NCBI GenBank assembly: GCA_029706075.1
Contig: JAINUG010000147.1
Location: forward strand, 1,377,145 to 1,441,144
Direction: 5' to 3'
DNA length: 64,000 nucleotides
DNA from: Aldrovandia affinis
Taxonomy: Eukaryota; Chordata; Actinopteri; Notacanthiformes; Halosauridae
Shown here piece by piece: positions 1 to 10,600 of the stretch. The notes beneath the pieces are model-generated. The model saw nothing but the letters and a program-made list of their open reading frames with translations. It was not told where the DNA came from and did not search any database. The translations under genes were made by a program, and so were the position numbers. Every line of letters starts with the position of its first letter. The stretch's first letter is position 1.

Positions 1-4
1 GCAG
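1..4 (+). CDS. cacna2d1: cacna2d1 probable exon tail at window edge
   Basis: The window opens with GCAG followed at once by GTGAGG, a strong 5' splice donor. Ending in phase 1, it joins in frame with the next exon (CG GAC ATG), giving Ala then Asp-Met-Asp, which resembles the EAVEMEDDD stretch of human CACNA2D1. Only four bases are visible, so this is an inference from donor and phase. Confidence 0.45.
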
Positions 5-3000
5 GTGAGGGTACACAAATATCTTCTTTTAACATTTTTAACATTTCTTATTCTGATGTATTGCCTTTAAATAATGGCATGCTTGTTTTTTAAACAATAT
101 AATATCCATTCAATAAAATGTTGTCAGACAAAGAATAAAGTAAGTCATGACATGATCATTTTATGAATAATTTGAAAGCAGTTTATACATAATTGCATAA
201 AACAGTATTTCAATAATATTTTATTTGGTTAGAATTTCAATGAATGTCGATGTTCTTTTGGCTTTACAATATTGACTTGATGTCAGACATTTTGATTTTG
301 ATCAATTAGCATTTATATTATGCACACAGCCTACAACATTTCCCCACGACTATGGACATTCCTCCAGGGGATCAATCTGGAGGTTTTATTATATGCTTTG
401 AGTTCAAACATGGATTTTATTTCTTTTTTTTCAATGCAAATGGTGTACCTCTATCATTACTTTGAAAGCATGGTATTCTCATCAGAAGCTGCGAAGCCTC
501 TGTCATTGCGTAGCCCCTTGAACTATAGAACTGTGTAGAACTGCACTTTGTTCTGAGACGTCTTTCCCACATTGTCAGTGTCTTATTGTGATGTCCATAT
601 TCTTTCAGTTCGCAGACATGCCCCAGTGTGACATTAATCGCCATGGTGTTTGTGTGTGCCTGTGTTCACGCATGTGTGTGCGTGTGTGTGTGTGTGTGGG
701 CGTGTGCGTGCGTGTGTGTGTGTGTGGGCGTGTGCGTGTGTGTGTGCGTGCATGTGTGTGTGTGTGTGTGTGTTTCCCACAGCGGACATGGACGATGACC
801 TAACGGACATTCTCTCCAAGGAGAGCTGCATCACAGAGCAGACTCAGTACTTCTTCGACAGCAGCGAGAAGTCCATCAAAGGGCTGATAGACTGTGGGAA
901 CTGCTCCAGGTGAGGGTGACGAAGGGGGCCAGTCCGGCTGCGAAACGCCGCAGGCTTGCCCCCAAGCGAAGCGGAGAGGAGACCGGCCGGCACGGCTGAC
1001 CTCTTCCCCCCAAGCATAATGTGCTGGCCTGAGCGTATCGACTGCAGGTCAAACAGGCGTCTTCTCAACCCGAGGCATGGATCTCAGTGTCAAACGAGTG
1101 ATTTAGAGGGAGCGGGATATCGGGGTGAGAGGGAGATATGCCGTAAGAGGATCCTGCGTAATTGGTCGTCCCGGGATGTCAGGGCTCCGCTGGGACCGGG
1201 TCTACAAAGGGATTGGTTTCCTGAGTTTGCAGAAGCAGTGCACACTAGGCCGGTATTTTAATTTGCCAGAAACTCACCCAGATCTGAGTAAGAAACGAAG
1301 GCGGACGCCCCATCAACCAAGAACCTAAAAAGAAAAAATGTGCCGTGAATCGCATATAAACCCACTAAAGGGGCTAAATTGTCGAGGGGATTAGAGAAAT
1401 GACGTTTTTAAGGTCCCCACGTGCAGTTGTGTGCCTGCTATATTTCTTTCTTCTATGCTAACCACTTCAGACACGTAAAGTTTAACAACTGCTATAACTT
1501 CCATTTCCCGGCAAGTGCAGAGCTTCCTTGGGTTTCAGCATATGTAATTTAATCTAGGCCCTGCACAAATCCACAGTCTTCTCTCCGGTTATTACAGCAA
1601 AACCAGCACATACATTTTACAGGCACATAGGGTTGTGACAAAGCACAAAGAAAATATTTGAAGTTACCGAGCATATATATATATATTTATATATACCTAG
1701 CTGCCTGGATAAAACTTTGGATGAATGAATGTTACAAGCATCGATACACTCTTTTCAAAACCTTGATGTCAGTCAAATTCACACATTTCCTTGAGAAAGT
1801 TTTTTTTCCCTCCTGCTTTGTCATGGCCCATATGTGGTTACAGAGCTGAACATGGAGCTGAATTCAGGGACAGAGCCATGTAAGGCCTTCTGAGGGCATT
1901 TATGGAATCTCCCATTTGGCCATTGCAATTCCATTCACCATAGGTATTGTAATTAATTTACCTGTCATTTAATAAAACATTCATACAATGTTCTACACCT
2001 TTTTGGAAGTGTGTTTTGAACCATATTTGATGATTTTTTTCTTTCTGCCAAGCTGGGAAAGTTTTCCTGAGTGAACTGTTTTCTTGCTCTTTGTTTCGGT
2101 TGAGATGCATGAAACCGCCTCTCCACTCTCCTCCCAGCGATAATCCATTCCCAAAGAGGTCCTCTCCAACGCTGCCGCGTGACCACATGCCACCATGTGC
2201 TTCAGTTCCATCAGCAGTGTCCCACAATGGCACACTAAAGACATTAACCCTTTAGTAGTCTCACCTAGAAAAAAGCCATGTCAAAAGTCGCAATGTGCTC
2301 TCCCAAATGGTTGAGCAGACCATTAAAGGCATGAATAGGCTTTTCACAAGGGGTCAGATTTGTAAGAGTAAGGGTGCATAAATAGGTCGGTGCGCTTAAC
2401 ATTTTACATCATTACATTTGACATTTTAAACATTTAGCCGACACTCTTATACAGAGCGACTTACAAGATGTGCATCGATACATGGTAGGAACAATCATAG
2501 TTTGCGTAAGAGATCAGTGCAGTAATACAGCGATAGACATCGTTGTTGGCAGCTGCGTACCATACCTGTAACACTGGGAACCAGAAGGCTCACGCAAAAG
2601 AATAATACACAAACTCAGAGCGTGGTCTGTCTCTCATGCCTGGGCCTGAAGTGGGCTGTGAGGCTGTGTCACGTGGCCTGGGTGCTGTTCCCCGCCCGTG
2701 TCAGACTGAGCACGAGGTGGTCTCGTTATTTCGGCCACCGCCACAGTGACACGGGTGTGCGTTTCTTTCTCAGAATGTACCACGGAGAGAAGATCATGGA
2801 CACAAATCTGCTGTTCCTCATCGTTGACGCCAAGGATACCTGCACGTCATGCGACAGCAAGTGGCTGATTCAAGCAGAGCAGCCGTGTATCCTTCACTGG
2901 CAGGGCTTGTGTGCGATGCGCTATTGAGGACAATTATATTTGTGCAGCAGAGGAACTCCGATACGCGAGTTAAGCGCGTGAGCGTTCGCTGCAGAATAAG

Positions 3001-5583
3001 CGGCAAGAGCATGATTGGTTCCCTTGGCCAGGGACTTGAGTCTTTAGCTCAGCGGGCTAATCGTCTCTCTTGTTGCGTTGAGATCCTCGGTTCAAAACTC
3101 GCTGCAGACGGAGGCATAACTACCCACTGTCGTTACATTTATATTCTTTATATTATATTATTGTGTCATATTTGTTACTTGTGTGTTTTAACTCATTTAT
3201 TTCATAAGGCCAGTAATGGGGGGGGTTAACAAGCAATATCGACATGTGTTGTTTGTAATACAGTAATAATAATGAAAAATAACACTAATAGTAGTCAATC
3301 AGTCAAGTGTGTAACAGAATAGCTTCAAGACACCATTAAGGATTCGAGTTTGCAGTAAGGGTTAATGTTTTAAGCCTGTTTTCCATGTGATACATCTCCA
3401 TTGTTTGATCTCGTCCCTAAGCGCTTCCCTTTTGTTTATAATGGCAACCATGAAAGAGGAAGGGCTATTATAGCCCAACAAAAAAATATGCCAGATGAAT
3501 TTTAAAACGGAGTGATTGAAGAAGAGTTGTGGCTGTTTCCTGAGCGCATTGCTTTAGCCCTGGGCCCTGATCCCTGCGAGCTGGCACAGAATCCCAGGTA
3601 CAGGAAAGGACCGGATGTCTGTTTTGACAACGACATAAATGTAAGTCACTCCCATCCGAGGCGGGGCACTCTTTGCCATCTGCACAGGAATGTACTAATC
3701 CATGATTTTTCACAAGACCGGTCGATGTAACCGAAGGTCTAATTTTTGTTTACCCAGCTCGAACAAACGTACATGTTTTTAGCAGCACATGTGCTTTGCA
3801 TATGCTGTGCAATTACAGAACTGCCGAATGCTGTTAGTTGTCTATAAAAATGGCTGCCCTTTCTCTCCATCTTTCTCTATAAGTGATTGTTTTTGGCTTT
3901 CGCACAGTAAGACCTGGGGTTTGGAACATGTTTTGTTATATTTCAGTCATTCTCGGCCAAGCCTCCAGCCTCACAAAACAGGCCCTTACTCTGTGAAATC
4001 CGGATGCTTGCTCGCTTGATGTGTTTTCAGAGCGGTCTCTTACTTGTGTCTTCTCTCGTTTTTTTCCGTTGTTTCATAACAGTTTAAACTTTACTTGTGA
4101 CGCTCTGTGACACCGCGCCTCTGCCTAGATGGATGCACTTCTGTCTTTTTCTCTCTCTTTTCTTTTGTCAATTTACTTTCCACATTAACTCCGCTAACTG
4201 CCGGCGGGAACAGCTGTCGCATGACTCTGTCTCATTCCTTTCTGTCGGCTCTCTTTGTGTTCTGTTTCCCTCCTGCATTTCGATTGGCAACTCATCTCTT
4301 CCTGCTTTTCGATTGGCCGCTCATGCCGCCGTTATTAATAGGACGAACCCATATGCACGACAAGTCGTGGCTCTGCCTCGGCCTCGACTCCTGTCTTCAT
4401 TTTACTGCAAGTGTTCATGTGCTTTCAAGGGTCAGTCTCATCTCTTTTCTGTTATTTATTTAAGTCGCCCTTAGGTGTGTGTGTATGTATTTACGTACGT
4501 ATGTATGCATGTGTGTGTGTACATGTGTCTGCACGTGTGTGTATGAAAGACTGCAGAATAATTTTTCAAGGGTTTGTTTCATGTTTTTAATTTATCAGTT
4601 TATTTAAACAAAGGGGGGATTTATGCTATACGATTTAAGTGCAAGATCTTAAGGTTAGTAAAAACAAACAAAACTAATCAAGTGGACAGGGCAAGAACAT
4701 TGCCTATTGATGTTTTTGTAATGCATTAAAATTGAAATTCATTTATGTTGCTCTAGGTTCGTGCACAGTATGTATTGTCCCATAGACTTGTGTTGTTGTA
4801 AAGTATGTGTGTGTATAGACTCCCACTGGAAGAGCTGTTTGTTTTTGCTCAGAGTAGATGAATCACAGCAAAGGAGGATGATACATCCCAGTTATTCCAC
4901 AGCGAGATCGGTGAGACAGAAACAAAAATAGGCCACGAGCTCCTTCCTCTCTCGTTCAGCAAGCGAAAGTTAATTTTTTGGAATGCAATCCTTTCCAAGA
5001 GATATTTTCTTTGGAATAAACATAGGAAGCAGCAGATGCGCTTCCTGGCTTTTGACAGCGTCCAGTAAATCGGGCCCCACCACCCCCACTGCCCCGCCCC
5101 CCCCCCGCCAACCGCCCCAAGCCTACAAACATCCCATACATTGGCACCAGGCAACAGCTTCCCCTAGGACTACACTGGAGCTCACAGGCCAGCGCAGTTG
5201 CTGACAGTTCAGCGTTTCTGGTTCAGTTAGACTGACAAGGGTTTTTGGGATATGCTAACAGGAATCATATGACAATACATGTGAATCACAACCCAGACAA
5301 AGTCTTTATTTTCACATCTCAAGTCTATTTACATTTAAAGCCTTAGTGTTCACAGTCTGAGCATCAGATCCACTGGTACTGCACAAGACCGCAGTGTAGA
5401 GTATTAGAGTGAGTCGTAGTACAGCTGCATGTCACTGACTGTGCCCGCTTGCCTCTGTGGTGACAGGAGGACGCTTCTGACTGCGGTGCTGGGTCCTGTC
5501 TGAGCCCGTCGCTCTGGCCCATGTTCGCCTTGCAGCTGGTTCTGCTCTGGGTCTTGGCCGGACCGGGACACTACCCGTCATGA
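1..5583 (+). CDS. cacna2d1: Calcium channel alpha2/delta-1 subunit, C-terminal exons (5'-partial gene)
   Basis: This is the 3' end of the gene for the extracellular alpha2/delta-1 subunit, which increases surface trafficking and current of high-voltage-activated calcium channels. Coding pieces are read at 1-4 (probable exon tail), 783-909, 2774-2886, 3558-3640 and 5467-5583. All introns are GT-AG and all phases join. The joined C terminus contains [34 protein letters not shown] and [12 protein letters not shown], which match the delta peptide of vertebrate CACNA2D1 almost word for word as I remember it. It ends in a hydrophobic stretch ([17 protein letters not shown]) like the GPI-attachment signal of the family. 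The family signature and order are clear. Whether this is a teleost a or b duplicate cannot be told here. The neighbour downstream is hgf, as in human 7q21. Confidence 0.93.
640..775. repeat. (TG)n-rich microsatellite abutting a splice acceptor
   Basis: An interrupted TG/TGTGCG tract of about 130 bp runs almost into the acceptor TTTCCCACAG of the next cacna2d1 exon. It replaces most of the usual polypyrimidine tract. Length is probably polymorphic. The apparent Cys/Val-rich reading frames through it are artefacts of the repeat. Confidence 0.9.
783..909 (+). CDS. cacna2d1: cacna2d1 exon ([10 protein letters not shown] / DCGNCSR)
   Basis: Acceptor TTTCCCACAG ends at 782 and donor GTGAGG starts at 910. 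The exon enters with 2 nt of a codon and leaves in phase 2. It encodes [24 protein letters not shown] and DCGNCSR, a cysteine-bearing part of the delta chain. Confidence 0.93.
910..2773 (+). other. cacna2d1 intron; mostly no recognised content
   Basis: This 1.9-kb intron holds a GC-rich first 400 bp, a short (AT)n run near 1672-1692 and an L2-tail repeat at about 2395-2560. I see no exon or RNA gene in it. The open frames at 956-1328 and 1958-2244 show no family resemblance. Confidence 0.7.
2395..2560 (-). repeat. L2-type LINE/SINE 3'-tail fragment
   Basis: It contains the tail motif seen in antisense as CATTTAGCCGACACTCTTAT then CAGAGCGACTTACAAGATGT. The piece after it (AAGAGATCAGTGCAGTAATA, then CAGCGATA) is also present at 27292-27430, so the two are copies of one dispersed family. 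The stem-loop-like tail is the part recognised by L2-clade reverse transcriptases. Confidence 0.7.
2774..2886 (+). CDS. cacna2d1: cacna2d1 exon ([11 protein letters not shown] / LIQAEQ)
   Basis: The acceptor is TTTCTTTCTCAG. The donor is GTATCC at 2887, not the GTGTAT two bases earlier. Only the 2887 donor leaves phase 1 and joins TCC-CTG-GGC of the next exon, giving QAEQPSLGPDPC. That aligns residue for residue with human QAEQTSDGPNPC. The donor is weak (C at +5 and +6). Confidence 0.9.
3040..3110 (+). repeat. tRNA-like fragment, probable SINE head remnant
   Basis: TTTAGCTCAGCGGGCTAATC resembles a tRNA box A and D-loop, and TCCTCGGTTCAAAACTC resembles box B. The two lie about 30 bp apart. 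No acceptor stem can be folded by eye, so this is a degraded tRNA-derived SINE rather than a tRNA gene. Confidence 0.4.
3558..3640 (+). CDS. cacna2d1: cacna2d1 exon ([12 protein letters not shown])
   Basis: The acceptor is CATTGCTTTAG and the donor is GTAAGT at 3641. The exon enters with 2 nt and leaves in phase 0. It encodes [12 protein letters not shown] and then [15 protein letters not shown], a very conserved tract of the delta peptide. Confidence 0.93.
3641..5466 (+). other. Last cacna2d1 intron; nothing else recognised
   Basis: This 1.8-kb intron contains a TG/TATG-rich microsatellite at about 4474-4542 and a C-rich patch at 5076-5117. No exon, RNA gene or mobile element is apparent. 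The 118-125-residue open frames near 4097-4474 are serine/phenylalanine-rich noise from T/C-rich DNA. Confidence 0.65.
5467..5583 (+). CDS. cacna2d1: cacna2d1 terminal exon (GPI-signal-like hydrophobic C terminus)
   Basis: The acceptor is TGTGGTGACAG and the stop TGA is at 5581-5583. The frame [20 protein letters not shown] matches human EDYTDCGGVSGLNPSLW. It continues as [18 protein letters not shown], a short hydrophobic tail with a polar end, as expected for a cleaved GPI-anchoring signal. The likely omega site lies in the Gly/Ser cluster after DCG. An extra Cys (GSC) appears where human has VSG. Confidence 0.92.
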   Translation, partial: EDASDCGAGSCLSPSLWPMFALQLVLLWVLAGPGHYPS

Positions 5584-8500
5584 CCTCAGAACCCCACGGA
5601 ACATCCACCACTGTCCTCACATACATTTCAGGATCCTGCCAGATTTTCTTTCTGAGATTCTACTCTGACCGGAGGGGGATGGGGGCCGCAAAACCATCCA
5701 GGAAGTGAAAGACTGACGTACACGCTCGCAAAGCCTCGCTCTGTAGGCCAAGGGGACGTCTGTTAAGCCTAACGTGTCCTAAAAGACGCAACAGAGAGGA
5801 CTGCCTTATCCCAGAAGGGGAGAGTGGAGGTTACGCTACTTCATTTACGTTGTGGGTTTTTGGTGTGCTATGTAAAGAAAAAAAATACAATAAAATAAAA
5901 ATAATCAAATTGATAATATTACACTGCCAGATATTTCAAATGAAAAAAGTGCTGCCCTTAGCCATTGTACCATGGTATTTGTATTTATTTGTTTGGGGTT
6001 TTTTTACTTCGTCTATGTGGAAAGGTTTTGGGTGGTTAGTGACTTCTTTCTATCCTGAAGTGACATGTTCGCCGAGCAAAGCAGAAAAAAATGCGAAAGT
6101 AAAAAAAAATGTCCTAGGTGAGGCCTCATTCTCTCCCATCTCACGTCATGCCAGGGTGCTAATGGCAGGTTCTCTTTCCAGTCATTTCAGAAAAGACACC
6201 TCTTAATAATGAATTCCAAAAAATATCAAAATACATTTTAATTGAACCTTTAGTTGCCATCTTCTCTCTCTTGTGTTTTCAGAGGTAGTCAAATATGCAT
6301 TTCTGTTTGCAGACTGCAGTGTATTCAATCTCCCATTTTATTGATTTTTTAACCCTGAAAATACAGGGAATCGCTGCCAACCTCTACTCTGTGTGTGGAC
6401 GAGGCCTTGCCATCTCTAGGTCACTGTGCATTGTGCTGGCTCCTTGGTTTTCTTTATAGTGCGATTTAATACCGAGAGCCCGCCAAATCTGTTGAGTTGT
6501 ATTTATTTATTTATTTGAATGCTTAAGGCCATTGCAAAAAAAAGTTTACGTGGAAATGTTCTAGACTTTCTTTTTTTGGAGGGGGGGGGGGGTCTGGCCC
6601 TTTCTGCATGTTGCTACTGCTTAAGTTAAGTTGCTTACTTTGGTTTTGATTGTAAGTGTTTCTGCAAAACAGGAAGAATAAAGAGGATATATTGTCAAAA
6701 GGAATGGGGAACTGTGGCGAGTAAAGAAATATGCGTGCAAACTACTGTAATCGGTGTTAAAAACAACATGGCATGAATGACTGGATACTATAACTATTCG
6801 ATATTAGATAATGCCTGTGAAAAGTACTGCCTTTTTAAAATACCTTCGTGAATGAAGGAGGTTGTTTTGAGGTCCGGTTGTTTCAGGAGTTAAGGGGAGG
6901 GAGGACTACTGCTCTTTATGTTTGTGAACAATGTAATCCTGGCTATAACGTTCGCCGGGGAGTAACGTAGGCATAGTCTTTTAGTGAATATGGATGAACC
7001 CAAAGAAAGAATAGATCCTGATCATTTGGAAGTCTGATTATCGTGCGCAGTTTAAATCCCAACACGATTCATGGATCTTAAAATTAAAGTAGCAAATTTG
7101 GAATCTTTGGGTATACCACATGATTCTATGGTGCAGAAGAAGTCCATTGAACGAAAGAGTTGTAATACTTTATTAATTTATATGTATTCATATTACACAG
7201 AGAAGTATTCTTGATCTGTTGAAATGAGGACAATGGGGGAAAGATTCGATGTCTGTAGTTGCTCGTACCAGCGAAAGTGTTTTTATCCAGACTTTGCTCA
7301 TTGATTTGTTAGAGATTACATGTGGTGATTTGTACATTATTTTTGAACGATCCTCTTTAAATTCAAGTTATGTACCTGGACATGAAAAGCACTTTCCTCT
7401 CTCTGTGCTTGGTGAGTGTTGGGGTCCGGTGATTGGTTGCTGCAGTCACGCAGCAGTCTTTGTGTTCATATTTGACTTACACCTGAATTCAGTAGAAGCT
7501 ATCACTGTCCATTCCAGAACACATATCAGTCATTATATTCTCTTTGTGTGTTGGTTCGAGATATATAAAAAAAGAAAATGTATTTGTGCGTAAGTAATTA
7601 ATTCTGGGTTGGGTTTGTAATAGACAAAAACACGATAACTGACTGAATTCAGGGACATGAGTCTTCCACATTACATCCAGTGAATATAGACACAGGAAGC
7701 ATCGTTCAACACAAGCCCAAGACCATTCTGTTCAGTTCTCCCTTTCAAAACCACACAATTATGCAAAGTGGTTTTGGCCATTAGAACATATATTTCCTTT
7801 TTATTTCCTTTCATTATAATTGCATTAGGTACACTTAGGAATACATTTATTCATCATATGGAATCAATCAGTGGTTTTGTGTTATTAGCATAATAGACAG
7901 TGGTGGAATATCAGATTGGCCCTAACTGTACATTATTCGGTAGTTATTTACCAAAGAAAAGGGGCTACAATCTTACAGATTCACTGCTTGTTTCTACTTT
8001 GGAAATTGCATTTCGACCACCAAAGCCAAACCATCCATTTCAGTACCGCTATGTTTGAGGTACAGTTTGTAAACATGTGTCTTTGTCTTCACTGCACCTG
8101 TTGGCAAAAAACATAGTGTAATGAAAAACAAATGCATTTGCAAATGCAAAATTCTGAAAAATACATTAAGTGCCATAGGCCCTTTTCGTGAATTTCAAAA
8201 ATGTGTTCGGAGTGGTGGATCCAAGGAGGCCAAAATCCCCACGCTGAGCACCAAAGTTGTGATGCAGTGAACTGTGGTGCTTACCCCCCCAAAAAGTCAG
8301 CCGATAGACGACACAAACAAGGCACGGATTGAGTGCACACGCGTAAAAAAAAAAAAAAAAGGCTTTGCCTCTGCTTTTCAGTTCATTTACTTGATGAGTC
8401 TTTCTCAATGGAAGCTGGTGAATATACAGCACATTTATGAGGAGAGAGAACATTCATGTGACGCGGGTGTGTGTGTGTGATTAGTGGTCCGTGTGTCGGA

Positions 8501-8770
8501 CGCACTGTAAAGGCCGACTTAGTAAACATTGTCCCCTTAATGCATGACGTGACATCAGTGACAGACAATAATCCTACTTAGGTATTCAATTTCAATTCAA
8601 TTTAAACGAGTCATTTTAACAAATATAACTACAGTGAATATTATATAAAGCCTTTGTTCTTAATATGGATCAGCGCTACTGCCATTTTCTTGAAAGAGAC
8701 AGCATTTGGTTTTTTGACACATTGTGATGACCACACATGGCATTGACCATCTTCAGACCATAGATAGAAA
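5584..8770 (+). other. cacna2d1: Probable cacna2d1 3' UTR and downstream flank
   Basis: No coding signal is seen. The first AATAAA is at 5889-5894, about 300 nt after the stop; more occur later, including one at 9846-9851. The region is A/T-rich with long T and A runs, as in vertebrate 3' UTRs, and no splice-framed exon is apparent. Where the transcript ends cannot be decided from sequence alone. Confidence 0.4.
5889..5894 (+). terminator. Candidate poly(A) signal AATAAA for cacna2d1
   Basis: This is the first canonical hexamer after the stop codon, followed by a further AATAAA-like run. A T-rich stretch follows at about 5950-6005. It is a plausible proximal cleavage site only. Confidence 0.35.
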
Positions 8771-9227
8771 CAGCACCCTCCAAAATTATTCAGACCCTTG
8801 ATAAAGATTAGCAGAGAAGGCTGTCAACAATTGAAGTGGAGGTCAAATATCCTTTGTATTGATAGTCCTGTACCTGTGGATTTTGTGATTTTTATATGTG
8901 TGTAACCTCATTTTTATAGCAAAGTGAAACAGGAAGCCATGGGAGGCCATAATAAATTAAGATTGAGATTAATTTCAGAAAGTGTTAGTGAAAACATGTG
9001 ACATTTATTTTTGTGGGATTTTATTTAAAGGAATTATTAAGGGTGTGAACAATTGTGACAAATATATTTTGGGGAAAAAATATGACTTATCTTTTTTCCT
9101 GAGCAATTGTATTAGTATAAAATAATATACAATATAGCTTATTACCTGTATCATTACTTTTAAAGAGCCTTTTTTGCTCAAGGGTCATCATCATTATCAA
9201 GGGTGTGAATAATTTTGGAGGGTACTG
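8771..9227. mobile_element. Tc1/mariner-type MITE (457 bp)
   Basis: Terminal inverted repeats run CAGCACCCTCCAAAATTATT at the left and CAGTACCCTCCAAAATTATT at the right (reverse complement), and pairing continues for about 34 bp with two mismatches. The right flank is TA; the left flank is AA, probably a mutated TA. There is no transposase frame. The CCTCCA(A/G)AATTATT terminus is the common fish Tc1-derived MITE type. Confidence 0.85.
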
Positions 9228-10009
9228 TACATTCTACAGTCAGTCAATGTCAAACCTTTGAAAACCTTGCAAAGGAAGCCCAAGGTAAACCAGCTTCACT
9301 TCTCCACCATTTTTGTTTACTCGAATCGGATTTAGTTTGTGTGTAAAATTGCACACTAAACTAGCGCTTCCTGAGAAGGGATGACGGCCTGTGGAGAAGA
9401 AAAGGTGTCGTTCTCCAAAATTACATTTTGAAGGATTTTATTTTTCTGGGACACCATTTTGCTGTCGTTCTCAGTGCTAAAATCAGATGCTGTCGCTTCA
9501 GGGTCCGATATCGCGATGTGATTGGGTGTGTATTTGATGCTGTCAGTGCTCTTTGTGCAGGTCGTCTGGGTCATGCTTTTTTTCTGGACTGTTCTATGGA
9601 GACTGCTTGATGTGTGTTTTAACTGGAGGGGCCCGGTGCCTGCTGCCCACGTGCCAGCACCCGGCGGGCCACTCTGTCGATATCCCTTGATTGTGCTTTA
9701 AATACATTACACTTTTGTGGAGCTTGACTAGCCTGAATCAATTTTGTATAAATTTGTACACTAATGTTATTAAAAACTGAAAACGAAGAATAATGTTTAT
9801 AATCCTAGAAATGTGTTCATTCTTGTGCAAATACAGTATATTCAGAATAAAAGTCTATCATTATTATCTGTCGCATGGCCTCTTGTTTCAATACAGCCTC
9901 TCGATTTCAGTGAGAAACGCCTATTGACACCAATGAGGAGCCAAGAGAGGTTTGTATTCAGTTAAGGTCGCTGTGTCCTTTCTTCGCAGAAACAATGCTC
10001 AAATGTGTA
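9228..10009. other. Intergenic, no feature recognised
   Basis: It contains an AATAAA at 9846-9851 that could serve a very long cacna2d1 3' UTR. Otherwise I see no exon, RNA gene or clear repeat. Confidence 0.5.
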
Positions 10010-10345
10010 AAGCGGATAGCGGTGGATAGCGTAGCGGTCTAACGCACCGGATTTTGCCTGGTCCGATACGAGTGCGAGCTGCCTATCAGGGATGCGGTTT
10101 GAACCCCGTCTCTACCAGACCGGCCCTGGTCGTCAGCCTCGATCGGGGAGGGGGGAGGGTGAGCCGGCTCGAGTTCGTCGAGGAGCAGAAAGGGTGTCCG
10201 TGGTCGGGTCGTCTCGGAGGAGGCAGATCTACCGAGCTCGTTACCCGAAGGACGGGCGACGGACTCGAGGGGGAGGGTGAACTGAGATAAATAGAGGGTA
10301 TAATTGGCAACCAAATTGGGAGAAAAACGGGGAAAAAAATAAAAT
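10010..10345 (+). mobile_element. SINE family A, near full length
   Basis: The head GGATAGCGTAGCGGTCTAAC with CGGTTTGAACCC (box B-like) is tRNA-related. The body contains GGGAGGGTGAGCCGGCTCGA. The tail reads AATAGAGGGTATAATTGGCA then ACCAAATTGGGAGAAAAACG and an A-rich end. The same head, body and tail recur at 17721, 36763, 53145 and 60571 (+) and at 13081, 38625 and 45045 (-). Confidence 0.85.
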
Positions 10346-10377
10346 AATAAAACTATAAAAAATAAAAAATAAATGTG

Positions 10378-10600
10378 TCTGATTTCGTATGTAACCCTGG
10401 TTCCCTGAGGAAGGGAAGGAGACGTCACAGCTGTGGGAATATGCCCACAATGGGGTGCACAGGCTGAGGTCCCTATACAACAGAGCCAAATGGCCGAGGC
10501 ACATGTCAATCACCACGGGGGCGCCACCTCCCAGAGGGTGTGAAGAACACTGATTGGCTGCAGAACCACAATTATAAAAGCGCAATAATTAGCAGGGCAA
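10378..10600 (+). repeat. Dispersed fish repeat or MITE end (GTAACCCTGGTTCCCTGAG)
   Basis: TTTCGTATGTAACCCTGGTT then CCCTGAGGAAGGGAAGGAGA is a motif I recognise from dispersed fish repeats. The opposite end was not identified, so family and boundaries are uncertain. Confidence 0.4.

Noticed and set aside
634-834. His/Thr-rich and Cys/Val-rich open frames
   Set aside because: They are translations of the (TG)n microsatellite.
10039-10585. 156- and 114-codon open frames
   Set aside because: They lie in antisense to a family A SINE and the adjacent dispersed repeat.
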